Source of the DNA: Tritrichomonas foetus
Taxonomy: Eukaryota > Parabasalia > Tritrichomonadida > Tritrichomonadidae
Direction of reading: 5' to 3'
Length of the DNA stretch: 19,035 bases
Assembly (NCBI GenBank): GCA_001839685.1
Contig: MLAK01001353.1
Span: 1 to 19,035 of the forward strand
The notes under the pieces: generated by a model
Told to the model about the DNA's origin: nothing
The model's input: the letters and a program-made list of their open reading frames with translations, nothing else
Database searches by the model: none
Made by a program: the position numbers and the translations under genes
Shown here: piece after piece, positions 1 to 9,037 of the stretch
Numbering within the stretch: position 1 is the stretch's first letter
Layout: the number at the start of each line of letters is the position of its first letter

Positions 1-112
1 ATTTTTTATTGTTAAATTTTGGGTTTGATGAAATTTTTAGTGTTTTCATTTAATTTTTTTATGTTTTCATTTATGATTTCGTTGGTTTTCTCATTCATGA
101 ATTTTGAGTTGG

Positions 113-141
113 GATAAGTTGAAGCGAAGCTGCAACTTATC
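113..141. repeat. Short inverted repeat with GCGAAGC core
   Basis: A 9-base arm (GATAAGTTG, 113-121) is matched by its exact complement (CAACTTATC, 133-141). One A/G mismatch (122 against 132) separates it from an inner AGC/GCT pairing around a GAA loop. The core GCGAAGC (124-130) is a heptamer known from DNA biophysics to fold into an unusually stable mini-hairpin. No gene is adjacent, so any function is unknown. Confidence 0.6.
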
Positions 142-191
142 ACAACTTATAGGTCTACTTCTTCAGAAAAACTCATTCAGTCAAATCGTGA

Positions 192-335
192 AAAAAGTTC
201 ACCTTGTTCGGAGATAAAGTTTCATTAACGGATTATCCGGAAATAGAAAGAATTTTGTTTTTTCAAAAATCGGATTATTTTGGCAACCCCTTTCGCTTTA
301 TTATAGTACTCAAAAAGTTCATATTTTTTCTTTGA
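192..335 (+). other. Coding-like fragment without a start codon
   Basis: One frame stays open for 47 codons between a TGA at 189 and a TGA at 333. Its translation has ordinary protein composition, including the stretch FGDKVSLTDYPEIERILFF. There is no ATG. In DNA this AT-rich an open run of this length is only mildly unusual. It may be an eroded gene fragment belonging with the relics downstream. I do not recognise the family. Confidence 0.25.
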
Positions 336-374
336 TTGTCCAGAAAAAGTCATAGCATTCAAAAAAAAAATTGA

Positions 375-485
375 ATGGAATCATATCAACGAGTTAAGAA
401 AATTGACCTTCTATTGACTTTGAAAAGCTTTGATGAGGCAAATTTAATAAATGCCATTTGCAGAATTAAAAAACGCTACAATTAA
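375..485 (+). other. Small open frame, possible gene fragment
   Basis: An ATG-initiated frame of 36 residues ends at a TAA (483-485). The translation is rich in Lys, Leu and Ile, with the segment SFDEANLINAICRIKKRYN. It follows an A-rich run. It is too short to judge as a gene. Decayed coding sequence lies on both sides, so a surviving scrap of a larger gene is more likely than a functional peptide. Confidence 0.2.
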
Positions 486-710
486 CTGATCAAATAAAAT
501 CAACAAATATGCAAATTTTAATTTCAGGTGCTTTGCAATGGTAATACGATGATCAAGAACTGACTGAATTATATATTTATACTGGACTGTAAATTCTAAA
601 AAAAATCATTCGAAATAGAAAAAAAGTCACTTCATTTTTTTTTTATTTGATGAACTTTTTTTATTATTCAAACTTATTGATTTCATTGAATTTATTTCAA
701 TCAATATTGA

Positions 711-1704
711 ATTATTTCCAATGATCATTCAATTTATTCTGAATATTCAAATGGAAAAAAAATTGCTTCAATTAAATTAGACAAGACAGCTCAATTCATT
801 AAATTATTCGATTTATCTGCTGATGCTAATACATTAATGCAATAATTTGTTGTATTTAAACATGCAGTTGAATGTTTGAAAGATGCTATATTATGGATTG
901 ATGGCCAATTATGAAATACTTATCAACAGGATGAATTAATTAGTGAATAGTTTGCTTATAATTCAATTAATACTAGTGATTCAAAAGAAACTGCAAAACT
1001 GGGATTTTCACCGTTTGCAAATGCTTAAAGAATGTCTCTCTCTGTTTGTGGCGATTTTTTCGATTTCTTCTTATGATCTGATGGTCAACCCCATAGATTA
1101 TTTAATCAATTATCAATGCATTTTATAGATCAACTAGCTTTTCAAGCTTGGAGATTTTATCTTCATGAAATTTGGAGACATTGCTGAAGAAGTTCAAACT
1201 TTATGAATCAACAGAAGCTCCTGAAGGCTTGTTAGAAATGAAAATTGTGGTGAATTTGTCATAGATTTAAAACCCGAAGGAGCTATATTAAATATGAGAT
1301 GTGGCGTTTTTCAACAAATGAAATCGGATTTAGCATGATTTGGAGCAAAACATAACTGTTTTGAAGGTCTTGGAAGTGGATCTCATTTATTGACTATTAA
1401 TTCTAGTGATGGAACTGTCGATTCATTAAAGACAACGATAACAAGACTTCATAAAGAGATGATTATATTCGAAAGTAAAATGAATTTGTGGAATGTAATA
1501 TCTAATGTAGCTTCTATTGGTGATTATTTTTTATTTGCTTTATATGTAACACCTTTTCAAATGGTAGCAAAAGGTTTTAAATCATTAAGCTTATTATTAT
1601 TTGAAAATTCTGCTGTAGAATTGTCTTCAATGGTTGCATCATCAGTATTACTAAGTCATATAGAAGAATTATTGAATGTATTATATATCTACTTATTTAT
1701 TTAA
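711..1704 (+). pseudogene. Decayed protein-coding gene, family not recognised
   Basis: Protein-like sequence reads in one frame from 711 to about 1187, then in a second frame from about 1225 to the TAA at 1702. The first part is interrupted by stops at 843, 912, 948, 1026, 1074 and 1185. The second has one internal TGA at 1336 in about 160 codons, far fewer than chance in DNA of about 70% A+T. Legible segments include SIKLDKTAQFIKLFDLSADA and, later, a Thr/Lys-rich segment (about 1425-1490) that could be helical, followed by a largely hydrophobic C-terminus (about 1510-1704). All three stop codons occur, so a single codon reassignment does not rescue it. The original product may have exceeded 300 residues. 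Together with the relics at 2045-2392 and 2481-3265 it may come from one dead mobile or viral-type element, but no transposase, integrase or polymerase motif was seen. Confidence 0.6.
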
Positions 1705-2044
1705 ATTAATTCATTTTTTTATAAGGTGATCTTTAATGATATTCGATGTTGAATAAATTTATTATAAAATTCATTTCTTATAGGTAAAAACTCTAATATT
1801 TATTATATGAATCCTTTAAATATTCATATTTGTCATCTTTTGATATAAAAAATTTTGGGAAATAAACATATATAGATTTTGTTTAACATCAATTGCATGA
1901 AATATAGTCATTTAGAATAAAATCGACTTTATCACAATTAGTTAATAACAAAATCATTTACATGAATATTTGAAATTTACCAATTAGATTTGAATTAATT
2001 CGAATTGGTATAATTTCATTAACATTAATTTACAATTTAAAAAA
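1705..2044. other. AT-rich spacer between relics
   Basis: About 340 bases of very AT-rich sequence with stops in every frame. No RNA gene, promoter motif or long repeat could be identified. Confidence 0.5.
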
Positions 2045-2392
2045 TTAATTCTTTGTTATGAAATCTGTTATATCAGAAACCCAATCAATATCTCGTTCTT
2101 GAATATTGTTATCACGAGATTGATAAATGATTTCGGTAATATCAACTGGTACATAAATTGAAGCTTACTGAGGAAAAAGTATATGATGATGATGTGGTCA
2201 TTTATCTAGACGTTCATTATCGGCAATTATTATATTATTGTGACTACTTTGAACTTATTATCAATATAATTTTATATATCCATTAGTAATTTGATTTTGA
2301 TGAAATTTAACAAATGTATCACTTTCATTAGAAAGAATTAGAGCTGCTCTTAATGCAATTTTAAAATAATAATGAAAAAATAAAACTATTAA
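2045..2392 (-). pseudogene. Decayed antisense-oriented gene fragment
   Basis: On the minus strand one frame reads like protein for about 115 codons and ends at a TAA (2045-2047). Legible segments include FKIALRAALILSNESDTF near its 5' end and ASIYVPVDITEIIYQSRD near its 3' end. The frame is broken by three consecutive stops at 2255-2263, a TGA at 2198-2200 and a TAA at 2165-2167. No ATG is evident. The stop density alone is only somewhat below chance; the call rests mainly on the protein-like character of the segments between stops. It is convergent with the relic at 711-1704 and divergent from that at 2481-3265. No domain is recognised. Confidence 0.45.
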
Positions 2393-2480
2393 TTATATAG
2401 TAAATCCGTCGATTTTTCCTAACACATAAATTTATTAAAACTATTTTTACTTTTAATTCTTTCCTTATTAATGTATTAAG

Positions 2481-3265
2481 GGTAAAAACTTTAATGAAGT
2501 AGTGAATAAAAAGGAACATTTCATCAAAGAAGGCTTTTGTTCTTTGATAACGTGTTCAACAAAAAATAATGAAGAATATGAAATATATATGAATGAATAG
2601 ATGGCAATATTGACCATATTATTATAAAAACGATGCAAAAGTAAAAATTGAACCAATTAATAACTCAATAAATTAGTTTAATGAGGAAAGGATAGATATG
2701 TTTAATGTTTATTCATTATCAGGTAATACCTTAATCATGAAATATAAAATGGCTTATGATGAATTTAATTTAGATATAGATTATGTTACAAATGAATATG
2801 AAGATAATGAACAAAATTCGAAATACTTGTTAAAGGTTCAGATATAAAGTTAATAGTTACAAAAATCAAGACATACATTTTAATTCAAAAGCAGATAAGA
2901 AAGGAAATCCATGACGTGATGTAAATAAAAATATTACATTTGATGATTATAAATATTCTAAAGATTTAATTTCGAATTCAAAATGTCATTTATGTGGTCT
3001 ATCGCTTCATCAGGAACATCACGTCAATTAATTCAATACATATGAAATAAAATGTATACGCCAGAAAATAGATTATATGAAAGCTAAAAGTGAAAAACAG
3101 AAGAAAAGTTCGTATGCAATCATATTTGATAAAATAAGATTTTCAAATGATGAAAATGAATTGAATGAAATGCTTTAATCTTCTGCAGAAGTTAAATGGC
3201 ATATAGATAAAAAGTATTTAAACGAGTATTTAGAATTTCCACCAATAATTAGAAATGTAAATTGA
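2481..3265 (+). pseudogene. Decayed gene with CxxC...HxxHH cluster
   Basis: The coding signal passes through three frames. The first (2481-2600) is open for 39 codons. The second (2596-2847) has stops at 2608 and 2674. The third (2855-3265) has internal stops at 2912, 3029 and 3176 in 136 codons, well below chance. The third contains a possible metal-binding cluster, Cys-His-Leu-Cys-Gly followed by His-Gln-Glu-His-His (2984-3022), then a Lys/Glu-rich tail. Such CxxC/His clusters occur in zinc fingers and HNH-type nucleases, but too little is intact to choose. At least two frame changes and five internal stops mark it as non-functional. Whether it was one gene of about 260 codons or two is unclear. 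Confidence 0.55.
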
Positions 3266-3544
3266 CATATTTCAAATTTATTTTTGTTGATTCTTTGAAT
3301 CATTTTTAAGAAATGATGAAACCTAAATGAGTAAAATCAATAATTGTTCAGTTATGATGAAAATAATAATGATTCATTAATGATGTTAATGTATTCAAAT
3401 ATAGGGTATGTATTTAATAAATATATGTGTTTGCAAAAATCGAAGTTCATACTATATGACAGGAAATAGAATAAAGCATGAAACAGAATATAACATAAAA
3501 CATATTCGCGATTCCTTTTTTTACTCAAATAGAAAATAAAAAGA

Positions 3545-6500
3545 TTATATATTTTTCCTTCTTCCTTCAATTCCACCTAATTGGGCTGTTACTTTTTGTG
3601 ATTCCATATGCGTGTTTAATAAAGTCGCAAATTTCATTAAAGTTGGATTCATTGTTGCAAACACTAATCGTTTGAATTTTTCAATTGTCTCTCTCAAGTT
3701 CGGACAATTTTCATACTTGGAATTGGCGTTCATTATTACGCATGATAACCTTCCAGTACATGGATCAAGGTTTTCAAGGATATGGTTACAAATTTGGGAA
3801 TTATTATTATGACTTCCCCATAAAGTAATTAAAAATGAAAACAATTCATATACTACAAAAAAGTTGTTAGAACTTGGAAGAGTTTGGACAACTTGCATGA
3901 TTGGCTCAGAATCTAATAATGCTAACAATGAAGAAGAAAACCGTAAAAATTGGTTCATGATAAGCCAGCCGCGTTGGCGGATTTTGTTTTCCCAAGAAAA
4001 CAAACTTTTGGCCAATTTTCCACAAAATTGAGATGAATTTAATAATTTTACGCAGCAATTCTCAAATTGGCAGAAATGGGTCAAACAAAGGAAAATTTTT
4101 TCGATCGGATTGTTGCTTTCACCAATTTTGAGACAAATTTCCGGATATTGATTAAATGAATTTTTTGGGATTTCTAAATCAGGTCGACAAATGACTTGGG
4201 ATGCGGCAATTAAAACGCGAATGTGTTGGAGTTGATCAAAAAGCGGGAAAAAGACTGTTGGATCATATAATTTATTTTTATAATTAATTAGGAATTGTTT
4301 AAGGAAGATAGTGTAGATTTCTGTAATGAAAGACGTTTCAGAATTCGAGGACTTTGGTTCAGATGATTGTGAATGTGATTGTGCATAATTTAATGAATTT
4401 AAATTGAGGCCATTTAAGCAAATGAAATCGGAAAAAGCGGAACTGCCTTGGTTATAGGCTAATCTAACTAAAATACGCTTGCCTTTTTCAGTTTTGGCGA
4501 GATTGATAAATTTTGTATTAATTGAAGCTGCATTTTCATTATTTGAGATTAATATATGTGAAAAAACTTGGACACAGCCCATCTCAATGATCATTTCAAA
4601 CAAGTGTGATTGTTCATAATTTGTCCATAGGTAATCTCTTGCATTTATTGGTTTTCTGTTTGGATCATCATTTTGATTTACTGATGAATTCGTAAAAACG
4701 ATTGGACTGTTGGACGAAAGATCCTGAGTGATAGAGGTGACTAATTCACGACATTTCATTTTAATAATTGCTTGCATTGTGAAAGGTAAAAATTTCCAAT
4801 AAAGAAGCATGTCTAAATAAAAAAGTTGTGATACGTTAATTGAAAATTCAGTTTCTGTTTCTGGCGGATAAAAAGTACGAATTGGATGAGTTTGATTTAC
4901 CATTACTTGTTTGGTGAAAAGATAAAGACTATAAATAGAATCAGGTTCAAGAATGATTCTTAGAATTCCATCAACAAAAGTATCAGTCATCAAAAATGGA
5001 GCAAGAAATCCTACCCGACGATAGACATCGATATCCTCTTTCTCAAAACGCGGAAGACAACGGATAAGTTGTTTTGGAGTGAAATAGGCCTGTAAGTATT
5101 TATCAATTGGCATTACAAAGACATTGGCGTATTCAAAGTCGCATTCAGGAGGAAACTCTTCGAGTGGATTTATATTTTTGTTCATTTTATTTGATGCTAT
5201 AGTTCGATGTCTACTACGATTAGCAATTTGAATATTTGAAGGTACTTCATCAGTATTCAAAGGCGATGGTGGTTCTACACTAATTGGATTTGAATTAAAT
5301 CGCGATGGACATAGAGATGACTTTATATTATTTCCAGCATCATACACAGTATTACTACTGTTGAATTGAGTCTGTTTTAGTTCCTGATGAGGTGGAGCAT
5401 TTAAGTTTGGACGTGAAAGATTCATAGGAATGTTATTGGATCGATTATTTGTGATATTTTTGTCGTTGCTGTGTTGTTCTTGTTGTTTGTAGAAAGCGAT
5501 TAAAGATTTAAATGAAAGCGGCTTTTCATCATCGTCGTCTTTCTTATTGAGATCAGATGGATTAAAAGTTGAAGGTTTTGTAATATTAGCTTTATTTTGG
5601 GCAACTGGCTTGAGTTTGACTGGGAAAACAGAATTATTATTGTCATTATTACCACTGTTTGGTTGAGCTTGTTCGAATGAAGTAGTTGTAACTGTTGGAG
5701 GAGGAACTGATTTCATTTCTTGACATAATACAGAATTTGATAAGTTTGGTTGATTATTTTGATTTTGATTATCTTGTTTGGTTTCTACAATTTTCACAAT
5801 TGATGAACTGTTGGACAGAGCTCGATAGAGTGTTTCTGGTCCAAACGGAATTTGAAGAAATTGTCTGATGGATACAAATGGATCATTATTATCAACTACA
5901 TATTTCAAGCACTGTTGAATTTCTATGTCTGCAGATGGAGATGTTTCTATAAAGCCTAATGGTCTTATTGGCGTGTTGCTTTTTATTGTGTTTAAATCAA
6001 CGCCGAAATTTTCAAACTCGGTAATGAATTTTTCTTTGGATGAAATTCCATCGACGAAGCAACTTAGTGGCTTTCCGGCAAAACTTTTCGGTCTTAAATT
6101 TTCTAGTGTTTCTTCTCTGAAGAGATTGGCAACAAGCTTTTTAGCAACATCAGTTTTTTCGTCTTTTCTTTGGTTCACCCAACCAAAATCAACAACATTG
6201 AAAAAGTCACTTGTATTATCATTTTGTAAATCATTTTGAGATGATTGTTTGTGAACAGGGATTTCATTTTCAATCACCTCTGTATTTTCAATTAAATCGA
6301 TTCGTGCAACTTTCTCAAAAACTGAAGGAGGAGGAACATCACTTTTGAGTGATTTTTTCAAACAGACGATAGCCCACTTTTTGTATGCTTTTTCATAGTC
6401 TTCAAAAGTATCGTACATATCAGGAAATGGCTCAGCTGGAACGAGTTGATCTTGCCACTGCTGACGTGTAGTCATTTGGTGTCCTATTTTAACTATATTT

Positions 6501-7165
6501 CTATGTGGTGTTTGTGCTGGGAAAGGAGCTTCTTCATCAATTTTATTTTCATCTTTCAAAATTTCATCAAAATTTTCAATAGCCCTTTCAATTTCTTTTT
6601 GATTGTTGCCATTTGAATGATTTTGAGAATATAAATGTTCGGTTCCATTCAAATATTCTATATTCAATAAATCAAACAGTTTTTGGGAATTTATGGGAAT
6701 TGGCGGATCAAGGTCAGGTTTGAAGGATCGAAATTGCTGAGTCCCTTTAACAACAATACTCGGATGTCCTAAGTAGTAATTATGCGATAATATTGGCTGT
6801 GGAAGAAGAAATCCATCAAAAAAAGCAGTAACATTTTTTTTCCAATTATGTAAAGCTAACAAAAAGTCGTCTTTCGAACGATAGAATTTGGGATTGGGAA
6901 AAACTAAGCCTAGATTTCTTTTGGTGGCGCACTCAATCAGTGAGTTGACTTTGGAATCATCGCTTGGGTCGTTGGTTGAATTTTCGCTTGAATTGGCCTT
7001 CAAAATCGGCTGATAATATTTATCGTAAACATTCCGATCTGAATCGAGAAAAACTGCTTGTGAAAAATCGCCGATTTGGTTTGAATCGTCTTGAATTTTC
7101 GAAAGATCTGGAAAATTAAACGTGCAATCTTGTTCGAGTGTAGTTTTAATTGTAACAGTCTTCAT
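3545..7165 (-). CDS. Uncharacterised 1,206-aa protein, disordered middle and helical C-terminal half
   Basis: A single intron-free frame of 1,206 codons with a TAA stop. I do not recognise the family and assign no function. Seen in the sequence: an N-terminal region with two related motifs, a Ser/Thr plus Asp/Glu-Asp-[FY] run ending in Ala-x3-Trp, at residues 94-111 (FYRSKDDFLLALHNWKKN) and 249-265 (MYDTFEDYEKAYKKW); a low-complexity Asn/Ser/Gln/Pro-rich stretch from about 455 to 665 with an acidic KKDDDDEK run near 541-548; and a C-terminal half (about 670-1206) rich in Leu, Phe and Cys with no long charged tracts, suggesting packed alpha-helices such as an ARM/HEAT-like scaffold. No signal peptide or clear membrane segment is seen. 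The start is the first in-frame Met. A weak initiator-like TCACG (7184-7188, minus strand) lies about 21 bases upstream. It is transcribed divergently from the ubiquitin-like gene at 8362. A large cytosolic scaffold or adaptor is a guess. Confidence 0.9.
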   Translation of the reverse strand: MKTVTIKTTLEQDCTFNFPDLSKIQDDSNQIGDFSQAVFLDSDRNVYDKYYQPILKANSSENSTNDPSDDSKVNSLIECATKRNLGLVFPNPKFYRSKDDFLLALHNWKKNVTAFFDGFLLPQPILSHNYYLGHPSIVVKGTQQFRSFKPDLDPPIPINSQKLFDLLNIEYLNGTEHLYSQNHSNGNNQKEIERAIENFDEILKDENKIDEEAPFPAQTPHRNIVKIGHQMTTRQQWQDQLVPAEPFPDMYDTFEDYEKAYKKWAIVCLKKSLKSDVPPPSVFEKVARIDLIENTEVIENEIPVHKQSSQNDLQNDNTSDFFNVVDFGWVNQRKDEKTDVAKKLVANLFREETLENLRPKSFAGKPLSCFVDGISSKEKFITEFENFGVDLNTIKSNTPIRPLGFIETSPSADIEIQQCLKYVVDNNDPFVSIRQFLQIPFGPETLYRALSNSSSIVKIVETKQDNQNQNNQPNLSNSVLCQEMKSVPPPTVTTTSFEQAQPNSGNNDNNNSVFPVKLKPVAQNKANITKPSTFNPSDLNKKDDDDEKPLSFKSLIAFYKQQEQHSNDKNITNNRSNNIPMNLSRPNLNAPPHQELKQTQFNSSNTVYDAGNNIKSSLCPSRFNSNPISVEPPSPLNTDEVPSNIQIANRSRHRTIASNKMNKNINPLEEFPPECDFEYANVFVMPIDKYLQAYFTPKQLIRCLPRFEKEDIDVYRRVGFLAPFLMTDTFVDGILRIILEPDSIYSLYLFTKQVMVNQTHPIRTFYPPETETEFSINVSQLFYLDMLLYWKFLPFTMQAIIKMKCRELVTSITQDLSSNSPIVFTNSSVNQNDDPNRKPINARDYLWTNYEQSHLFEMIIEMGCVQVFSHILISNNENAASINTKFINLAKTEKGKRILVRLAYNQGSSAFSDFICLNGLNLNSLNYAQSHSQSSEPKSSNSETSFITEIYTIFLKQFLINYKNKLYDPTVFFPLFDQLQHIRVLIAASQVICRPDLEIPKNSFNQYPEICLKIGESNNPIEKIFLCLTHFCQFENCCVKLLNSSQFCGKLAKSLFSWENKIRQRGWLIMNQFLRFSSSLLALLDSEPIMQVVQTLPSSNNFFVVYELFSFLITLWGSHNNNSQICNHILENLDPCTGRLSCVIMNANSKYENCPNLRETIEKFKRLVFATMNPTLMKFATLLNTHMESQKVTAQLGGIEGRRKNI

Positions 7166-7640
7166 TTTTTATTTTTGTTGTTACGTGAATTTTTACACCT
7201 TGATTGCGGTTTGTTTTAAAATTTGAATATGACTTAATATTTTTAAATATTAATAAAATTGTCATAAATTAATTGAATAAAAACAGTTTTATGCTAAAAT
7301 AAATGTCTTTTTCTTTCACTCGATATTAACTTTTTTTTCTTCCTCTCATTTTTATTCTATAGTGTCAAGAAAGTCATTTCGGAAAAGTATTTTAAAATCG
7401 CATTTTTTTGGAAAAATATTCACATAATTTGAAATCTCCTTGTTTCTGTTTCATTTGTTTGAAGCGTTAATTTGATATTTGGATTTATCATACAAAATCC
7501 GTTATTTCTTCCAAAGGTGAAAATTATTATTATGGCCAAAAGGTATTCATAAAAATGAGGAAAAATCGATCATATTTAAATATATTTGTGAATAAAATAA
7601 ATGGAAAATGAAAAAGTATGGTCATATTAAGAGAAAGATG

Positions 7641-7685
7641 AAAAGTTGGTGATTTCAATTCAACGAAGTCAAAAAAGTTGGTGAT
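7641..7685. repeat. Pair of 13-base direct repeats
   Basis: AAAAGTTGGTGAT occurs exactly at 7641-7653 and 7673-7685, start to start 32 bases, about three helical turns. It lies within a shared promoter region, so a paired protein-binding site is possible. Chance duplication cannot be excluded. Confidence 0.35.
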
Positions 7686-7752
7686 GAAAATGATTTTTAT
7701 TTATTTTTTGAGTAATTTTCCTTCTATTGCGTAATTTTTTTCGAATAGAACC

Positions 7753-7770
7753 GACCGATTAAAATCGGTC
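7753..7770. repeat. Perfect 8-bp inverted repeat followed by a T-run
   Basis: GACCGATT (7753-7760), two A bases, then AATCGGTC (7763-7770), followed by ATTTTTTATT. The G+C-containing arms stand out in the surrounding AT-rich DNA. The shape resembles a bacterial intrinsic terminator, but the setting is a divergent eukaryotic promoter region, so a transcription-factor site or an unannotated transcript end are the alternatives. Confidence 0.5.
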
Positions 7771-8336
7771 ATTTTTTATTCAAATGTAACCATTTTTTGT
7801 GTTTCAGTTTTTTCATTGAAATCTTTTTTTTCAATCAAACATTTTGGGAATAAGGAATATGGAAATAATCATTCTCCATTAGGAATACTAACGATATGAT
7901 TGAAATGAAATGTTGATAGCTTTCGGTGAAAAACAAAAAATTGAATGTGATATTGAAAAATATTGAATCATTAAAATAATTCTATCTTGTAAATTATACA
8001 ATAGAATCATATTACTATTGCTGTTCACATTCTAAAATAGTATAATAAACATATAATGATTAACCAATATGAGATTAAATTTGTTAAAATTAGAATAATA
8101 AATAAATTTCCATTATTATTTTTTGTAAGGTTCAAACCAAATAGCCTTTTAAATATTTATTTCGGTCATCATTAATTATCTTTTTCAATTGAAAGATGAC
8201 GGTGAATTTTTTTTTCTGGGAAAAATAAAATTTTTTTGAGAGCATTTTTATTTGGTCATAAAACATATTCAAAAATTCTTTGATCGGATCATCCCATCAC
8301 AAATTGAATGTTATTTTTTTTTCAAAATAGGTCAGT

Positions 8337-8343
8337 TCACTAT
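8337..8343 (+). promoter_or_regulatory. Candidate trichomonad initiator (Inr)
   Basis: TCACTAT matches the trichomonad initiator consensus TCA(+1)-pyrimidine-(T/A), which in these organisms sits shortly upstream of the start codon and sets transcription initiation. The predicted +1 adenine at 8339 is 23 bases before the ATG at 8362. This placement argues against the earlier in-frame ATG at 8308, which would lie upstream of the transcription start. Confidence 0.5.
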
Positions 8344-8361
8344 TTATACAATATATCTCCA

Positions 8362-8943
8362 ATGCAAAAGACAGAATATGGTTCACCTTTGGCAATTGGT
8401 CTAAATCGATTCAGTGACAGCTGCCCATCACAGGAACCAGTCGTTTCAATCGAAATTAAAATTTATTTCCCATCGAAATTCATTCGAAAAGTTTTGGTCT
8501 CAAACATAATGAAAATCACTTCACTTCGTCAATCTGTTGTACCAAATATCAACTGCACATTTGTTTTCAATGGAATTTTGATCGACGAGGAGAAAACGTT
8601 CGGATATTATAATATGCGAAACAATGACGTGATCGTCCTCTCCCACCAAGGCAATGACAACAGGTGGCTACGGGCAACTCATGACAGCGAACAGTTTCAC
8701 AATCATCTGAAAACGATGAGCAACCCAAGAATCGCCTCTGAATCGTATCGGATCCGTGATTTGCAAATGATGAAGTGCGAAACACGAAAAAAATCGATAA
8801 TTAATATGCAAAAGGTGATTAAACGGTCAAATAGCTGTGGAATTGGATATATTCCAAAAGAAAAAGTTTTTCCAACGATTATTCCAGAAGTTGCATCCGA
8901 GCCAATGTCAGATGCTCTTCAATTTATTTGGGGAAATGAATAA
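8362..8943 (+). CDS. Ubiquitin-like domain protein, 193 aa
   Basis: Residues 28-96 read as a ubiquitin fold: a first strand EIKIYF, a helix region around 48-60, then the typical signature FVFNGILIDEEKTFGYYN (67-84) and a final strand NDVIVL. This matches the ubiquitin pattern Leu-Ile-Phe-x-Gly-(x)n-Leu-x-Asp followed by a Tyr-Asn turn. No C-terminal Gly-Gly follows the domain; about 100 further residues, basic then hydrophobic and ending PMSDALQFIWGNE, follow it. It is therefore a non-conjugated ubiquitin-like-domain protein rather than a modifier; such proteins often act as adaptors to the ubiquitin-proteasome system. The start at 8362 is preferred over the in-frame ATG at 8308 because of the initiator at 8337-8343 and because the upstream 18 residues begin in a T-run. 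It lies 421 bases before, and on the same strand as, a HECT E3 gene. The stretch 8621-8700 is about 52% G+C, richer than its surroundings. Confidence 0.8.
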   Translation: MQKTEYGSPLAIGLNRFSDSCPSQEPVVSIEIKIYFPSKFIRKVLVSNIMKITSLRQSVVPNINCTFVFNGILIDEEKTFGYYNMRNNDVIVLSHQGNDNRWLRATHDSEQFHNHLKTMSNPRIASESYRIRDLQMMKCETRKKSIINMQKVIKRSNSCGIGYIPKEKVFPTIIPEVASEPMSDALQFIWGNE

Positions 8944-8981
8944 TAGAACAATATAGTATGTTTGTATATGTTATTCCATGA

Positions 8982-8987
8982 AATAAA
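8982..8987 (+). promoter_or_regulatory. Candidate polyadenylation signal
   Basis: AATAAA lies 39 bases after the stop of the ubiquitin-like gene and contains the TAAA core reported as the trichomonad polyadenylation signal. In DNA this AT-rich the motif is common by chance. Confidence 0.25.
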
Positions 8988-9037
8988 ATGTATATTATCT
9001 AATTTTTTGGTCTATTTTTTAACAATATATTCCTTAG

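Larger units (their letters stand above)
7166..8361. other. Divergent intergenic region
   Basis: About 1.2 kb between two divergently oriented genes, with stops in all frames and no legible gene. It is rich in T-runs and A-runs. It contains a perfect short hairpin (7753-7770), a 13-base direct repeat AAAAGTTGGTGAT at 7641-7653 and 7673-7685, and an initiator-like element close to the right-hand ATG. It should hold the promoters of both flanking genes. Confidence 0.6.

Noticed and set aside
711..3265. Alternative genetic code (stop codons read as Gln or Trp) to rescue the broken frames
   Set aside because: TAA, TAG and TGA all occur in the broken frames, frame changes are also needed, and the intact genes end with TAA or TGA and contain none internally.
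5925..6239. Plus-strand 104-codon frame inside the 1,206-aa gene
   Set aside because: Antisense shadow; the composition simply mirrors the sense gene.
8308..8361. Upstream in-frame ATG as start of the ubiquitin-like gene
   Set aside because: It would add 18 residues starting in a T-run and lies upstream of the best initiator match, so the ATG at 8362 is preferred.
8567..8785. Minus-strand 72-codon frame inside the ubiquitin-like gene
   Set aside because: Antisense shadow of a G+C-rich coding segment with no recognisable features of its own.
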